NCBI RefSeq assembly: GCF_021545845.1
Contig: NZ_CP088923.1
Coordinates: forward strand, 744,001-808,000
DNA length: 64,000 bases
Direction of reading: 5' to 3'
Source: Rhodanobacter thiooxydans
Lineage (GTDB): Bacteria > Pseudomonadota > Gammaproteobacteria > Xanthomonadales > Rhodanobacteraceae
Part shown: positions 33,374-42,778 of the stretch, in pieces
Layout of the letters: each line of letters opens with the position of its first letter
Numbering within the stretch: the first letter of the stretch is position 1
Program-made: the position numbers and the translations under genes
Notes under the pieces: generated by a model
Told to the model about the DNA's origin: nothing
Databases searched by the model: none
The model's input: only the letters and a program-made list of their open reading frames with translations

Positions 33374-34435
33374 ATGGACAATCCTGTCAATGAGGCGACA
33401 CTGCTGATCGTGGCGTATTGGGTGGCGGTGCTCACCCTGGTGCTCGCCTTCAGCCTGTTGTCGGTCATTGTTTTCCTGCGTGCGCGTTCGCGCCGGCGCG
33501 AGCGGCGCGACCGGCATGCGCGGCTGCACTGGTCGCAGCTGATGCAGCGCATGCTGGCGGGCGAAGAGCTGCAGTTGCGCCCGCTGGGGCAGGATGAAGT
33601 CGCCGGCTTCATCGAAACCTGGAACGCGACCCACGAATCGCTGTCCCGCGCGGAGTCGGCGCGATTGCTGCCGCTGGGGCAGCGCGTGGGCCTGGCGGAT
33701 GCGGCGCGACGCATGCTGCGAGGCAACTACCACGATCGCGCGATGGCCATCATCGCGTTGGGGCACCTGCGTGAGCAGGACATGTTCGACGAGCTGGTGC
33801 CGTTCCTCAACGACCACAGCCCGATCGTCTCGCTGTGCGCGGCGCATGCGCTGGGACAGGTGGATCCGCCCCGGGCGATGGCGATATTCGTGCCGATGAT
33901 CCTGAAGCGCGACGACTGGATGCCGGGCAGCGTGGCACGCATTCTGGCCCGGAACGAGGACGGCAGCGCGGCGCGCGAACTCGACAGCGCCTTGCTGCAT
34001 GCCAATACCAGCACCATGGCGAAGCTGGTGCGGTTCCTGGCCGAGATCGATTCCGCGCGTGCCGCGGCGGTGATCCGGCAATTGCTCGACAGCTCGGTCG
34101 ACGACCATGCGATCTCGGTCTGCCTGCAGCTGGTGAACGACCGGCAGGACCGCGAGCGGGTGGCGGGGTTCCTCGATGCGTCGCGCTGGCACGTGCGCAT
34201 GCACGCAGCGTCGGCGCTGGGCCGCCTCGGCGAGGCGACCGACGCCGAGCGACTGGAGCCGATGCTGGCCGACAAGGTGTGGTGGGTGCGCTACCGCGCC
34301 GCGCAGGCGCTGCTGGCGCTGCCGGGCATGGGCACGGCCGCGCTGCGCCAGCTGCAGCAGCGGCAGGACGACGCCTACGGGCGGGACATCATCGACCAGG
34401 TGCTTTCCGAGCACGACATGGGAGTCGTGGCATGA
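33374..34435 (+). CDS. Membrane-anchored HEAT-repeat protein
   Basis: 353 residues. One N-terminal membrane helix (about 8-35, LLIVAYWVAVLTLVLAFSLLSVIVFL) is followed by a basic juxtamembrane stretch and a cytoplasmic helical-repeat domain of about seven HEAT-like units; the clearest is VRMHAASALGRLGEATDAE, with a further unit VRYRAAQALLALPG. No catalytic motif. HEAT scaffolds bind partners, and the ATGA overlap with the glycosyltransferase gene suggests it assembles or regulates that enzyme. Start at ATG 33374 (GTG at 33371 is equivalent), preceded by GGGG. Confidence 0.75.
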   Translation: MDNPVNEATLLIVAYWVAVLTLVLAFSLLSVIVFLRARSRRRERRDRHARLHWSQLMQRMLAGEELQLRPLGQDEVAGFIETWNATHESLSRAESARLLPLGQRVGLADAARRMLRGNYHDRAMAIIALGHLREQDMFDELVPFLNDHSPIVSLCAAHALGQVDPPRAMAIFVPMILKRDDWMPGSVARILARNEDGSAARELDSALLHANTSTMAKLVRFLAEIDSARAAAVIRQLLDSSVDDHAISVCLQLVNDRQDRERVAGFLDASRWHVRMHAASALGRLGEATDAERLEPMLADKVWWVRYRAAQALLALPGMGTAALRQLQQRQDDAYGRDIIDQVLSEHDMGVVA

Positions 34436-35943
34436 ACACGTACTGGAGCGCGGTCCCGGCCTTGCTGCAGCTGGGCTCCTGGGAGCATGTGCTGGTCTCG
34501 ATGCAGTGGATCTTCATGATCTACTTCGTGGCGATCAATCTGGCCTACCTGATCCTCAACTACATCTCCGCCTACCAGATTGTGCGCTACATGCGCGAGT
34601 ACCGGGCCAACTACCTGCCGCCCGGCCTGCGCGAATACCAGCCACCGGTGAGCATCGTGCTGCCCGCGCACAATGAGGAGAAGTCGGTGGTGGCCTCGGT
34701 GCACTCGCTGCTCAAGACCAACTACCCCGAGTTCGAGGTCGTCGTGGTCAACGACGGCTCCAGCGACCGCACCCGCCACGCGCTGATCGAGGCCTTCGGT
34801 CTGGTCAAGGTGCCCGAGGCCTATCGCGCGCGGCTGCACACCGAACAGGTCGAGGGCGTGTACGCGTCGGCGCGCTACCCGCACGTGCGCATGGTGGACA
34901 AGGCCAACGGCGGCAAGGCCGACGCGATCAACGCCGGCATCAACTGCGTGCGCTATCCGCTGTTCTGCGTGGTGGACGCCGACTGCATCCTGCAACCGGA
35001 GAGCCTTTCGCGGGTGGTGCGTCCGTTCCTGGAGGATCGGCGCGTGGCGGCCACCGGCGGCGTGGTGCGCGTGCTCAACGGCTGCAAGGTCGCCGACGGC
35101 ATGCTGTCCAGGGTCGGCCTACCTGATCGCTGGCTGCCCAGCTTCCAGGTGATCGAGTACCTGCGCGCGTTCCTGTTCGGGCGCATGGGGTGGTCGCCGA
35201 TGAACGCGCTGCTGATCATCTCCGGCGCCTTCGGCGTGTTCTACAAGGAGCGCGTGATCGCCATCGGCGGCTACCGTGACGACACGGTGGGCGAGGACAT
35301 GGACCTGGTGGTGCGCCTGCACCGCAACCTGCGCGAGGAGAAGCGCGACTACCGCATCGTGTTCGTACCGGACCCGGTGTGCTGGACCGAGGTGCCGACC
35401 GACGTCGCCTCGCTGGGCAACCAGCGCGTGCGCTGGCAGCGCGGCCTGGCCGAAAGTCTGTGGTCGAACATCGGCCTGATGTTCAACCGCCGCGGCGGCG
35501 TGGTCGGCTGGGTGGCGTTCCCGTTCATGCTGCTGTTCGAGTTCCTCGGCCCGATCATCGAGGTGGTCGGCTATGTCTCGATGATCGTGCTGGCCCTGGC
35601 CGGGCTGGTGCCGCTGAAGGTGTTCCTGGTGTTCCTGGCGGCGGCGATCGGCATGGGCGTGCTGCTGTCGGTCAACGCGATGCTGCTGGAGGAACTGTCC
35701 TTCGGCCTGTACGCGCGGCCGGTGCAGCAGCTGCGGCTGTTCGCGGTCGCGGTGCTGGAGAACTTCGGCTACCGGCAGATGAACTCCTGCTGGCGCTTCT
35801 ACGGCACGCTGCTGTGGCTGTTCGGACTGCGCAAGCACCATCGGTGGGGCCACATCCGGCGCGACGGCTCGTGGCACCACGGCCAGGCGGAGAACGAAAC
35901 GATGCCGATCGACCAGGTTTCCGAAGGGAGCAAGCAGGCATGA
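34432..35943 (+). CDS. Processive family-2 glycosyltransferase (polysaccharide synthase)
   Basis: 503 residues. An N-terminal membrane helix (about 22-45), a GT-A catalytic domain, then three to four C-terminal helices (about 355-455). The catalytic set of processive GT2 enzymes such as PgaC, hyaluronan and cellulose synthase is complete: VVVVNDGSSDRT, VDADC (Asp182, Asp184), GEDMDL (Asp289), and QRVRW at 331-335. It should polymerise a sugar from an NDP donor and push the chain through the inner membrane. No PilZ domain is present, so any c-di-GMP control must come from elsewhere. Starts in ATGA overlap with the HEAT gene; sugar specificity unknown. Confidence 0.9.
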   Translation: MNTYWSAVPALLQLGSWEHVLVSMQWIFMIYFVAINLAYLILNYISAYQIVRYMREYRANYLPPGLREYQPPVSIVLPAHNEEKSVVASVHSLLKTNYPEFEVVVVNDGSSDRTRHALIEAFGLVKVPEAYRARLHTEQVEGVYASARYPHVRMVDKANGGKADAINAGINCVRYPLFCVVDADCILQPESLSRVVRPFLEDRRVAATGGVVRVLNGCKVADGMLSRVGLPDRWLPSFQVIEYLRAFLFGRMGWSPMNALLIISGAFGVFYKERVIAIGGYRDDTVGEDMDLVVRLHRNLREEKRDYRIVFVPDPVCWTEVPTDVASLGNQRVRWQRGLAESLWSNIGLMFNRRGGVVGWVAFPFMLLFEFLGPIIEVVGYVSMIVLALAGLVPLKVFLVFLAAAIGMGVLLSVNAMLLEELSFGLYARPVQQLRLFAVAVLENFGYRQMNSCWRFYGTLLWLFGLRKHHRWGHIRRDGSWHHGQAENETMPIDQVSEGSKQA

Positions 35944-37199
35944 AGCGCAGGAACCCCTCCCGCAGGTCGCGTATCCGCTGGCCGCTGCTGCTGGCCCTGG
36001 CGGCGTCTTCGCCCTGCCTCATGGCGCAGACCGCCGCCGACGCGCTGACGACCCAGCTGGTGCAGATACGCCAGCTCGCCACCGGCGGCCAGCGGCCGTT
36101 GGCCATCCAGCGCTACACCGCCCTGCTGGCCGAACACCCCGGCAACGGCGACCTGCTGCTGGCGCGCGGACGCACCTACGCCTGGGACGGGCAGTACGCA
36201 GCGGCCGAAGGCGACCTGCGCCAGGTGGTGCAGAAGAGTCCGGATTACGCCGACGCCTGGTCGGCGCTGGGCGACGCCTATCGCTGGAGCGGTCGCCCGC
36301 AGCAGGCCGCCGACGCCTATGCACACTGGATGACGCTGGCGCCGAACGATCCGGCGGCGCGCATGGCGCATGGCGCCGCCCTGCGCGATGCCGGCCAGCC
36401 CGCGGCCGCCCGTGCCAATTTCGACGCTGCCGCGGCACTGGGGGCGAACCCCGACGAGATCGCCGGTCTGCAGCAAAGCCTGCTGCCGCGTGCGGTCTAT
36501 GCCAGCCGGGGCTATCGCTGGGGCGTCACCGCCGGCTGGGCCTATACCGGGTTCAGTGGCGGCCGGCAGGACTGGAACGATAACGACCTGTCGCTGCGGC
36601 GCTACTTCGACCGCGGCTCGCTTGCCTTGGAACTGCTGCGTGCCGACCATTTCGGCCGCAGCGACACGGCCTGGGCACTGGACGGCTACGTGTCGCTGTG
36701 GTCGCGCGCCTACGCCAACCTGCGCTACCAGCAGGGCCCGGCCAGCGGCATCCTGCCGAAGCAGGCGTGGCGCGTGGAAGTGTTCCAGGGCGTGGGCAGC
36801 GGCTGGGAGTTGTCGGCCAGCATCGACCAGCTGCGCTTCAGCGGCAACACCGACTTCTACGGCATCGGCGTGGGCCGCTACGTCGGCAACTGGTACGCCC
36901 GCTACAAGCTGCAGTATGTGCCGGGTGTCGGCTCCGGCAGCTGGAGCAACCGCTTCGTGCTGCGCAACTACTACCGCGGCGATGCCGACGACTACCTGGA
37001 GCTGAGCGCCAGCAGCGGCCGCAGCACCGACATGGATCGCTTCGGCACCCTGGTGCGCAACAGCAATGCCGCCATCGGCGTGTCCTGGGCGCACTACCTT
37101 TCGCCGCACTGGGGATTCAAGCTGGGTGCGGGCTACGCCAGCGACGACGACGGCTACGACGAACGGCGACTGTGGCTGACGCTGTATGCGCGCTGGTGA
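35940..37199 (+). CDS. TPR protein with YaiO-like outer-membrane beta-barrel
   Basis: 419 residues: signal peptide (about 1-30, ending LMAQ), a periplasmic TPR segment (about 35-180, with ALLAEHPGNGDLLLARGRTYAW and DAWSALGDAYRWSGRPQQAA), and a C-terminal barrel (about 190-419) with alternating strands ending LTLYARW. TPR-plus-barrel proteins such as BcsC, PgaA and AlgK/E guide polysaccharide out of the cell; the barrel type is closest to YaiO, which in E. coli lies beside a GT2 gene (yaiP). ATG overlaps the synthase stop (ATGA). Likely the secretion part of this operon. Confidence 0.82.
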   Translation: MKRRNPSRRSRIRWPLLLALAASSPCLMAQTAADALTTQLVQIRQLATGGQRPLAIQRYTALLAEHPGNGDLLLARGRTYAWDGQYAAAEGDLRQVVQKSPDYADAWSALGDAYRWSGRPQQAADAYAHWMTLAPNDPAARMAHGAALRDAGQPAAARANFDAAAALGANPDEIAGLQQSLLPRAVYASRGYRWGVTAGWAYTGFSGGRQDWNDNDLSLRRYFDRGSLALELLRADHFGRSDTAWALDGYVSLWSRAYANLRYQQGPASGILPKQAWRVEVFQGVGSGWELSASIDQLRFSGNTDFYGIGVGRYVGNWYARYKLQYVPGVGSGSWSNRFVLRNYYRGDADDYLELSASSGRSTDMDRFGTLVRNSNAAIGVSWAHYLSPHWGFKLGAGYASDDDGYDERRLWLTLYARW

Positions 37200-37212
37200 G
37201 CGCGCCGCGTCG

Positions 37213-39591
37213 ATGAGCGCCGCGCGTCACGGCCAGGCCTGGTCCCGCTTTTCCGCCGTGTTCCCCGCCTTGCTGCCCGCGCAGTTCGTGCTGGCGGCAG
37301 GCGCGGTCGCCCACGGCGTCGCCGGCATCGCGCGCGGCGACAGCCAGCAGTGGGTGGTGGCCGGCGTCACGCTTGCGCAGGCAGCCCTGGCGCTGCTGCG
37401 CGCGGCGCCGATCCTGCTGCTGCTGTCGCTGCCGCTGCTGGCCTTGAAGCGGCCGCGGTTGCGCGTCGCGGCGGTGGCCGTACTTTGGTCGTTGTTCATC
37501 GCGATGCAGGTCGCGCTCGACCAGTATTTCCAGGTGGCGCGGGTACCGCTGGGCGCGGACCTGTTCGGCTACAGCGTCGCGGAAATCCGCACCACGCTGT
37601 CCGGCGGCCTGCCGTCCGATCCGCGCAGCGTGCTGGCCTACGCCCTGCCGCTGCTTGTGTTGTGGGGCAGCCTGCACGCGTGTGCGCGCTGGTGGGCAGG
37701 CGGCTCCGGGCGGTGGACGACGTGGCTGTTGACGGCAGGCCTGCTGGCATGGCTGTTGCCGCTGCCGACGGGTGCGCGCGTGCTGAGGGACGACGCGGCA
37801 CGCGACCTGGCCAGCAACAAGCTGGCGTGGTTCTGTGCCGATGTCTGGCGCTGGTCCCGACGCGGCGCCGAGGTGGTGCCGGCCACCGGCGCCGCAACCG
37901 CCGTCGCCGGTGCGGACGAGCCGTCGCTGGATCCGCAGTTCCCGTTCCTGCATGCGGAGCAGACGCCGGACACGCTCGGCCCGTACTTCGCGCCCACCAC
38001 CGACGGCCGCCCGCCCAACCTGGTGGTGATCGTGGTCGAGGGGCTGGGGCGTTCGTTCTCCGGTCCGCAGGCGTCGCTGGGCAGCTTCACGCCGTTCCTC
38101 GACGAGCTGGCGGCGCGCAGCCTGTACTTCGACAACTTCCTGGCCAACCAGGGCCGCACCTTCGGCGTGCTGCCCAGCCTGTTCAACTCGGCGCCGTTCG
38201 CCAGGGCAGGTTTCACCGCGCTGGGCGCGCGCATGCCGCCGGGCCCGGGCCTGTTCAGCCTGCTGCGGCGGCAGGGCTACCACACCGCGTTCTACAACGG
38301 CACCGATACCCGCTTCGACAACGAGCGCGCGTTCCTGCAGCTGCAGGGCGTGCAGCATCTGGTGGACCTGCACGGCTTCGGCGCCGGCTACCAGCGCAAC
38401 CCCTTCAGCGAATGGGGCTACCCGGACCGCGAGCTGGTGTCGCGCGTGCTGGCCGACAGCGCGCAGCTGCAGACGCCGTTCCTGCTGGCGATGCAGACCA
38501 TCTCCATGCATACCGCCTACCAATTTCCCGGACAGGACGCCTACCTCGCGCGCTTCGAACGACGCCTGCGCGAGCTGCGCATCGACGACGCACGGCTCGC
38601 GGCCTACCGGGCCGACGCCAACATCTACAGCACCATCCTCTACACCGACGAGCAGCTGCGCCGCTATTTCGACGCGGTGGCCAAGCTGCCGTGGTACGCG
38701 AACACGCTTTTCGTGATCACCGGCGACCATCGCCTGCCGGAACTCCCGATGGGCGAGCACCTCGACCGCTACCACGTGCCGCTGATCATCTACTCGCCAC
38801 TGCTCAGGCAGGCCAGGCGCATCCGCGCGGTGTCCTCGCAACTGGACGTCACGCCGTCCTTGCTGGCGCTGCTGTCGCATGCCTACGGGCTGCAGCGACC
38901 GGCGCGCACGCCGTGGCTGGGCACCGGCCTGGACCTGGACGACCGCTTCCGCAACACGCATCAACTGCCCTTGCAGCAGACCAAAACCAGCTCGCCGGAC
39001 TACCTGGCCGGCCGCTGGTGGCTGCATGAGGGAAAGCTGTTCGAACTGCAGGAGGGCATGCATCTGGCGCCGGTCGACGATGCACGGACGCGCGACTGGG
39101 TGGTACGCCGCCTGCAACGCTACGAGCAGGCCAATGCGATCTTCCTGCAACAGATGAAGCTCGCCCCCGACGGCGCCACGCCGCCGCTGGTGGCTTATCG
39201 GGAGGCCGCGCAGGAAGCGCAGCCCGTTGGCGAGGCACCGGTCATGCGCGGCCTGTCGACGGCTTCGGCCGAGATGGCCATTGCCGGCGACGGCGTACAG
39301 CTGACGGCCACCTTCAGCAACGGCGATGCGCAAGCGAGCCGCACCTTCGTGCCGCTGGCGGTGCTCACTGCCGAGGATGGCCGCGAACTGCAGGAAGTCT
39401 CCGGTCGCGCGCTGCAGCTTCCGGCGGGCGGACAGCAGCAGGTGCGGCTGACCCTGCAGCGACCCGGCGCCTGCGGCAGCCGCTGCTACGTTTCGGTGTT
39501 CCCGTCCGATCCGCAAACCGGCCGGGCGATCGGGCAGGGGCGATACCATGTGCCGCTGGATGTCCACGCCACGGCAGGAAACGCGCCATGA
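37213..39591 (+). CDS. LtaS/BcsG-like membrane transferase (alkaline phosphatase fold)
   Basis: 792 residues from ATG 37213 (ATG 37186, overlapping yaiO-like by 14 nt, is an alternative; neither has a strong Shine-Dalgarno). Four to five N-terminal membrane helices (about 20-190) precede a periplasmic catalytic domain: NLVVIVVEGLGRSF (metal Glu276), NQGRTFGVLPSLF with the likely nucleophile Thr316, and VITGDHRLPE (Asp505-His506). A long C-terminal extension (about 600-792) ends in a beta-rich domain. In cellulose systems BcsG of this fold adds phosphoethanolamine to the glycan; here a phosphoglycerol or phosphoethanolamine decoration of the operon's polymer is a fair guess. Confidence 0.75.
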   Translation: MSAARHGQAWSRFSAVFPALLPAQFVLAAGAVAHGVAGIARGDSQQWVVAGVTLAQAALALLRAAPILLLLSLPLLALKRPRLRVAAVAVLWSLFIAMQVALDQYFQVARVPLGADLFGYSVAEIRTTLSGGLPSDPRSVLAYALPLLVLWGSLHACARWWAGGSGRWTTWLLTAGLLAWLLPLPTGARVLRDDAARDLASNKLAWFCADVWRWSRRGAEVVPATGAATAVAGADEPSLDPQFPFLHAEQTPDTLGPYFAPTTDGRPPNLVVIVVEGLGRSFSGPQASLGSFTPFLDELAARSLYFDNFLANQGRTFGVLPSLFNSAPFARAGFTALGARMPPGPGLFSLLRRQGYHTAFYNGTDTRFDNERAFLQLQGVQHLVDLHGFGAGYQRNPFSEWGYPDRELVSRVLADSAQLQTPFLLAMQTISMHTAYQFPGQDAYLARFERRLRELRIDDARLAAYRADANIYSTILYTDEQLRRYFDAVAKLPWYANTLFVITGDHRLPELPMGEHLDRYHVPLIIYSPLLRQARRIRAVSSQLDVTPSLLALLSHAYGLQRPARTPWLGTGLDLDDRFRNTHQLPLQQTKTSSPDYLAGRWWLHEGKLFELQEGMHLAPVDDARTRDWVVRRLQRYEQANAIFLQQMKLAPDGATPPLVAYREAAQEAQPVGEAPVMRGLSTASAEMAIAGDGVQLTATFSNGDAQASRTFVPLAVLTAEDGRELQEVSGRALQLPAGGQQQVRLTLQRPGACGSRCYVSVFPSDPQTGRAIGQGRYHVPLDVHATAGNAP

Positions 39592-40523
39592 TCCGCCTCT
39601 CTCGCCTGTGCCTGCTGCTGGCGCTGTGCACGTTGCCGATCGACGCCATGGCTCAGGCCAGCCGCGCCGTGTGGACCTGGGAGGCGGAGTCCTACGCCAT
39701 GGTCGAGGATCCGGCCGTCGCGCAGGAAGCGGTGCGCTACCTGCAGTCGCAGCACATCGACACGGTGTATCTCTATGCCGATGCGTACCGGGGCCACAAC
39801 CTGATCGTCGAGCGGCCCGAGTTGTATCGCGCTTTCATCGAGCGGCTGCACCGTCGGCACATGAAGGTGTACGCGCTGCTGGGTTCGGCCTACCTGCACA
39901 CCGAGAACTACGTGCTGCCCGCCTATCGCGAGCAGGCCGAGGAGATGTTCCGTCGCGTGCTGCAGTACAACGCCGTCGTGCCGGCGCAGGCGCGATTCGA
40001 CGGCGTCAACCTGGACATCGAGCCGCACATCCTCGACGAGTGGAACGAGCACAGCCGCGAGCGCCTGCTGACCGGTTTCCTGGACATGGGCGACGCGCTG
40101 ATGAAGCTCAAGCGCGCGCACCACGCCAGCCTGGTCGTGGGGCCGGCCATCCCGTTCTGGCTGGACGGCATCGAGCTGGAATGGAAAGGCGTCCGGCGCC
40201 CGGCGAGCGAGCATGCCATCGAGCTGTTCGATTACGTCGCCCTGATGGACTACCGCCACAGGGCCGCGGGCAGCGACAGCATCCTCTCGCACGCCGCCAG
40301 CGAGATCGCCTATGCCGACCGCGTCGGCAAGAAGGTGGTGATCGGGCTGGAGGTCTCGCCCAACGAGCTGGACAAGGTCACCTTCGACCGGGTCGGGCCG
40401 AAAGTATTCGAGCAGGCGCTGGGCACGGTGGAACAGGCCCTGCGCGCCGACCCGTCGTTCGCCGGTTTCGCCATCCACCATTACCGCACGTACCGCAACT
40501 GGATCGAACGGCATCGGGAGTGA
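39588..40523 (+). CDS. Secreted TIM-barrel glycoside hydrolase-like protein
   Basis: 311 residues with a signal peptide (about 1-23, ending DAMA/QA). The barrel has TVYLYADAYRG, KVYALLGSAYL, FDGVNLDIEPHILDEW, where an Asp-x-Glu pair at a strand end looks like a glycosidase acid/base site, FDYVALMDYRH, and VVIGLEVS. That DxE and YxxxMDYR pattern recalls GH18/PgaB-like barrels, but I cannot assign a CAZy family. ATG overlaps the transferase stop (ATGA). By analogy with BcsZ and PgaB it may trim or process the exported polymer. Confidence 0.65.
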   Translation: MIRLSRLCLLLALCTLPIDAMAQASRAVWTWEAESYAMVEDPAVAQEAVRYLQSQHIDTVYLYADAYRGHNLIVERPELYRAFIERLHRRHMKVYALLGSAYLHTENYVLPAYREQAEEMFRRVLQYNAVVPAQARFDGVNLDIEPHILDEWNEHSRERLLTGFLDMGDALMKLKRAHHASLVVGPAIPFWLDGIELEWKGVRRPASEHAIELFDYVALMDYRHRAAGSDSILSHAASEIAYADRVGKKVVIGLEVSPNELDKVTFDRVGPKVFEQALGTVEQALRADPSFAGFAIHHYRTYRNWIERHRE

Positions 40524-40540
40524 AGGCGGGGCGCATCGCC

Positions 40541-41054
40541 AGCGTGTGCTCCGGCAGGTGCGCACGCTGGCGGCGTATGCGCGGCCACCTCGCCGACGGC
40601 ACGCACGGCAACATCCGCCTGCTGCGTTTGCTGGGCGACGCCGGCGAGCGGCCGTACGACATGGCCGTACGACGTTGCCGCCGCGGGCGGCACCCTCGAC
40701 TACGCGCAGATGATGGTGCCGGCCGGGCTGCCCGCCATCGCCACCTATGCGGACGCGATCGGCCCGAACGTGCGCGCGATCATTCCGCTGGCGCCGGACG
40801 GCCAGCTCGGCACGCCCACCGCGCTGGTGTGCGACGCGCATGTCGCCGGCCTGGAAGTGCACCCGTACACGTTCCGCCGCGAAAACTGCTTCCTACCGCG
40901 GAGCCTGTGGCAAGGCAGTGACCTGCACGGTGTCAGCGAGGCCGGCTCGATCGCCGAGATCCGCGCCTATCTCGCCGCCGGCATCGATGCGTTCTTCACC
41001 GACGATCCGGCAATCGGGCGCAAGGCGCTGGAGGGAGGCCGAGCCGCGGCGTAA
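40541..41054 (+). pseudogene. Glycerophosphodiester phosphodiesterase, C-terminal remnant 2 (frameshifted)
   Basis: Encodes the same C-terminal third as the intact gene at 18157-19257 but more diverged: HGNIRLLRLLGDAGERPYD, then in another frame AAAGGTLDYAQMMVPAGLPA through DAFFTDDPAIGRKALEG. The frame change is caused by a 13-bp tandem duplication: GGCCGTACGAC is at 40649-40659 and again at 40662-40672. No signal peptide or HRGA motif upstream. It directly follows the polysaccharide operon, and no functional product is expected. Confidence 0.85.
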
Positions 41055-41096
41055 AAAGGCACCCGCCGGCGCCTTCGCGATGCCGGCTGCGCCAGC

Positions 41097-41668
41097 TCAG
41101 CTCTTGCCGATCTGGAAATCCTGCTTGGCCACCGGCTTGCCGTCGAGCGAGATCTCGACCCTGTACTTGCCTGCCGGCCACAGGTCGGGGTTCTGCACCT
41201 TGAACGTGGTGATGGCGGGGCCGTCGGTGGCGATCGACTGGCTGATGCTGCTGACCAGCTGGCCCTCGCCTTCCAGGTAGCTCCACTTCGCGTTGAGCGT
41301 GGCGCCCTGGGTGCTGCCCTCGGTGGCGACGGTGGCGTAGAGCGTCTTGTCGCTGGTGGCGAAGCTGTCGCTGGCGCGCACCACCTGGTGCTCGGCGTTG
41401 ACCGCGCTGCCCAGGGTCAGCTTGGCGACCGTGAACGGCACGACCGGCGGCGCGGCCACCGAGGTTGCGCTGGCCGTGCCGACCGTGCCGGCAGCCGGCG
41501 GCACCGCCGTGCTGGCGGCGGGCGGGGCGCGGACGTGGTGGCAGCCGTTGCGGTGCTGGCCGGGGCCGGCGCACTGGCGGGGGCCGGTGTGTTCTTGCCG
41601 CAGCCGCCGAGCAGCAGGCCGGTCAGGAGGGTGCCGTACAGCGCGACGGAATACATGGATCGGGTCAT
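41097..41668 (-). pseudogene. Lipoprotein gene with a frameshift
   Basis: The first part, from ATG 41668, encodes a lipoprotein signal (SVALYGTLLTGLLLGGC, Cys at 23) and a Pro/Ala/Thr linker, then runs into poor sequence. The second part, in another frame from about 41540 to the stop at 41097, encodes a compact beta-rich domain (VPFTVAKLTLGSAV, TTFKVQNPDLWPAGKYRVEI, DGKPVAKQDFQIGKS). Adding one C in the CCCGCCCGCCGCC tract near 41540-41560 would join them into one about 190-residue lipoprotein with an Ig-like domain. Either a real mutation or a base-calling error in a GC-rich run. Confidence 0.7.
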
Positions 41669-41796
41669 GGGAACTCCGCTGTCGATGCCGGCCCGTGGCC
41701 GGTGGTCAAAAACGAGGCTAGCGCGGCCGATCTGAAGCGACGATTACCGGCGGCGCCGGCCACGGCGCCCACGCGGCGTCAGCGCGCGCTGACGGC

Positions 41797-42621
41797 CTAC
41801 TGCCGCACCGTGCGCGGGTTGCCGGGGGTGGCCGGTGCGCTGCTGCGGAACGGGTTGATGTCCAGCCCGCCGCGGCGGGTGTAGCGTGCGTAGACGGTGA
41901 GCTGCCGCGGCGCACAGCGCTGGGTCAGGTCGACGAAGATGCGTTCCACGCACTGCTCGTGGAATTCGTTGTGGGTGCGGAACGAGACCAGGTAGCGCAG
42001 CAGTCCGGCATGGTCGATCGGCGCGCCGCGATAGGCGATCTGCACGCTGCCCCAGTCGGGTTGGCCGGTGACCGGGCAGTTCGAGCGCAACAGGTGCGAG
42101 AGCAGGGTCTCCGCCACCGGCGTCGCGGCGCTGTCGGCCTGCAGGAAATCGGCATCCGGCGGGCCGTAGCGGTCGATCGCGATGTCCTGGTCGTCGAGCA
42201 GATGGCCGTCCAGATCGACCACCGGCAACGCGTCGGCACGCGCGTCGCGCAAGTGCACGCCGACCACCGCGCCGGCTGCCGCGGACAGGTCGTGCGTCAG
42301 GATGGCGACCAGCGTGGCGGCGTCGGCGAGGCGCTCCTGTGCGAATCCGTTGAGGTACAGCTTGAACGACTTCGACTCAATGATGTGCGGCGACGCCGCC
42401 GGCACGCGGAACTCGGCCATCGCCACCTGCGGCTTGCCGCGCAGGTCCAGCCACGACAACTCGTAGGCGTTCCAGACATCCACGCCGTGGAACGGCAGCG
42501 ATTCGGCAATGCCGATCTCCGCGCGCTTGTCCGCGCGCGGGATCGGAAACAGCAGGCGCGGGTCGTAACGGTCGGCGTAGATGGTGTCCTTGCCGAGCGG
42601 GGAGTGTTCGGGGGTGCTCAT
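41797..42621 (-). CDS. queF: NADPH-dependent 7-cyano-7-deazaguanine reductase
   Basis: 274 residues, the long (YqfB/two-domain) QueF type. [15 protein letters not shown] carries the catalytic Cys, [12 protein letters not shown] is the QueF motif binding the substrate, and [13 protein letters not shown] the second conserved segment. It reduces preQ0 to preQ1 in queuosine synthesis for tRNA modification. Complete, from ATG 42621 to TAG. Confidence 0.96.
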   Translation of the reverse strand: MSTPEHSPLGKDTIYADRYDPRLLFPIPRADKRAEIGIAESLPFHGVDVWNAYELSWLDLRGKPQVAMAEFRVPAASPHIIESKSFKLYLNGFAQERLADAATLVAILTHDLSAAAGAVVGVHLRDARADALPVVDLDGHLLDDQDIAIDRYGPPDADFLQADSAATPVAETLLSHLLRSNCPVTGQPDWGSVQIAYRGAPIDHAGLLRYLVSFRTHNEFHEQCVERIFVDLTQRCAPRQLTVYARYTRRGGLDINPFRSSAPATPGNPRTVRQ

Positions 42622-42657
42622 ACGGCGGAGTTTAGCTGTTCTTCCGCTTCGGTCTTT

Positions 42658-42774
42658 GCCCCTCCCCCGGCATGCAGGGGGAGGTCGGGAGGGGGTTGCC
42701 CCGGATCACCGTAAAGTCAAAAGCACCCCACCCCCAACCCTCCCCTGTGTGCAGAGCAGGGGAGGGAGCAGGGC
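42658..42774. repeat. GC-rich cruciform repeat, copy 1
   Basis: About 117 bp that begins CCCCTCCCCCGGCATGCAGGG and ends CCCTCCCCTGTGTGCAGAGC plus GGGGAGGG. Both ends are hairpins and the inner arms (GGGAGGGGGTT / CCCCACCCCCAACC) can also pair. The same layout recurs at 43861-43977. It lies between queF and the 3' end of the aldo/keto reductase gene. Confidence 0.7.
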
Positions 42775-42778
42775 GGCA

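Noticed and set aside
41530..41565. Programmed -1 frameshift in the lipoprotein gene
   Set aside because: No X-XXY-YYZ slippery heptamer in the right frame and no obvious downstream pseudoknot; a mutation or read error is simpler.
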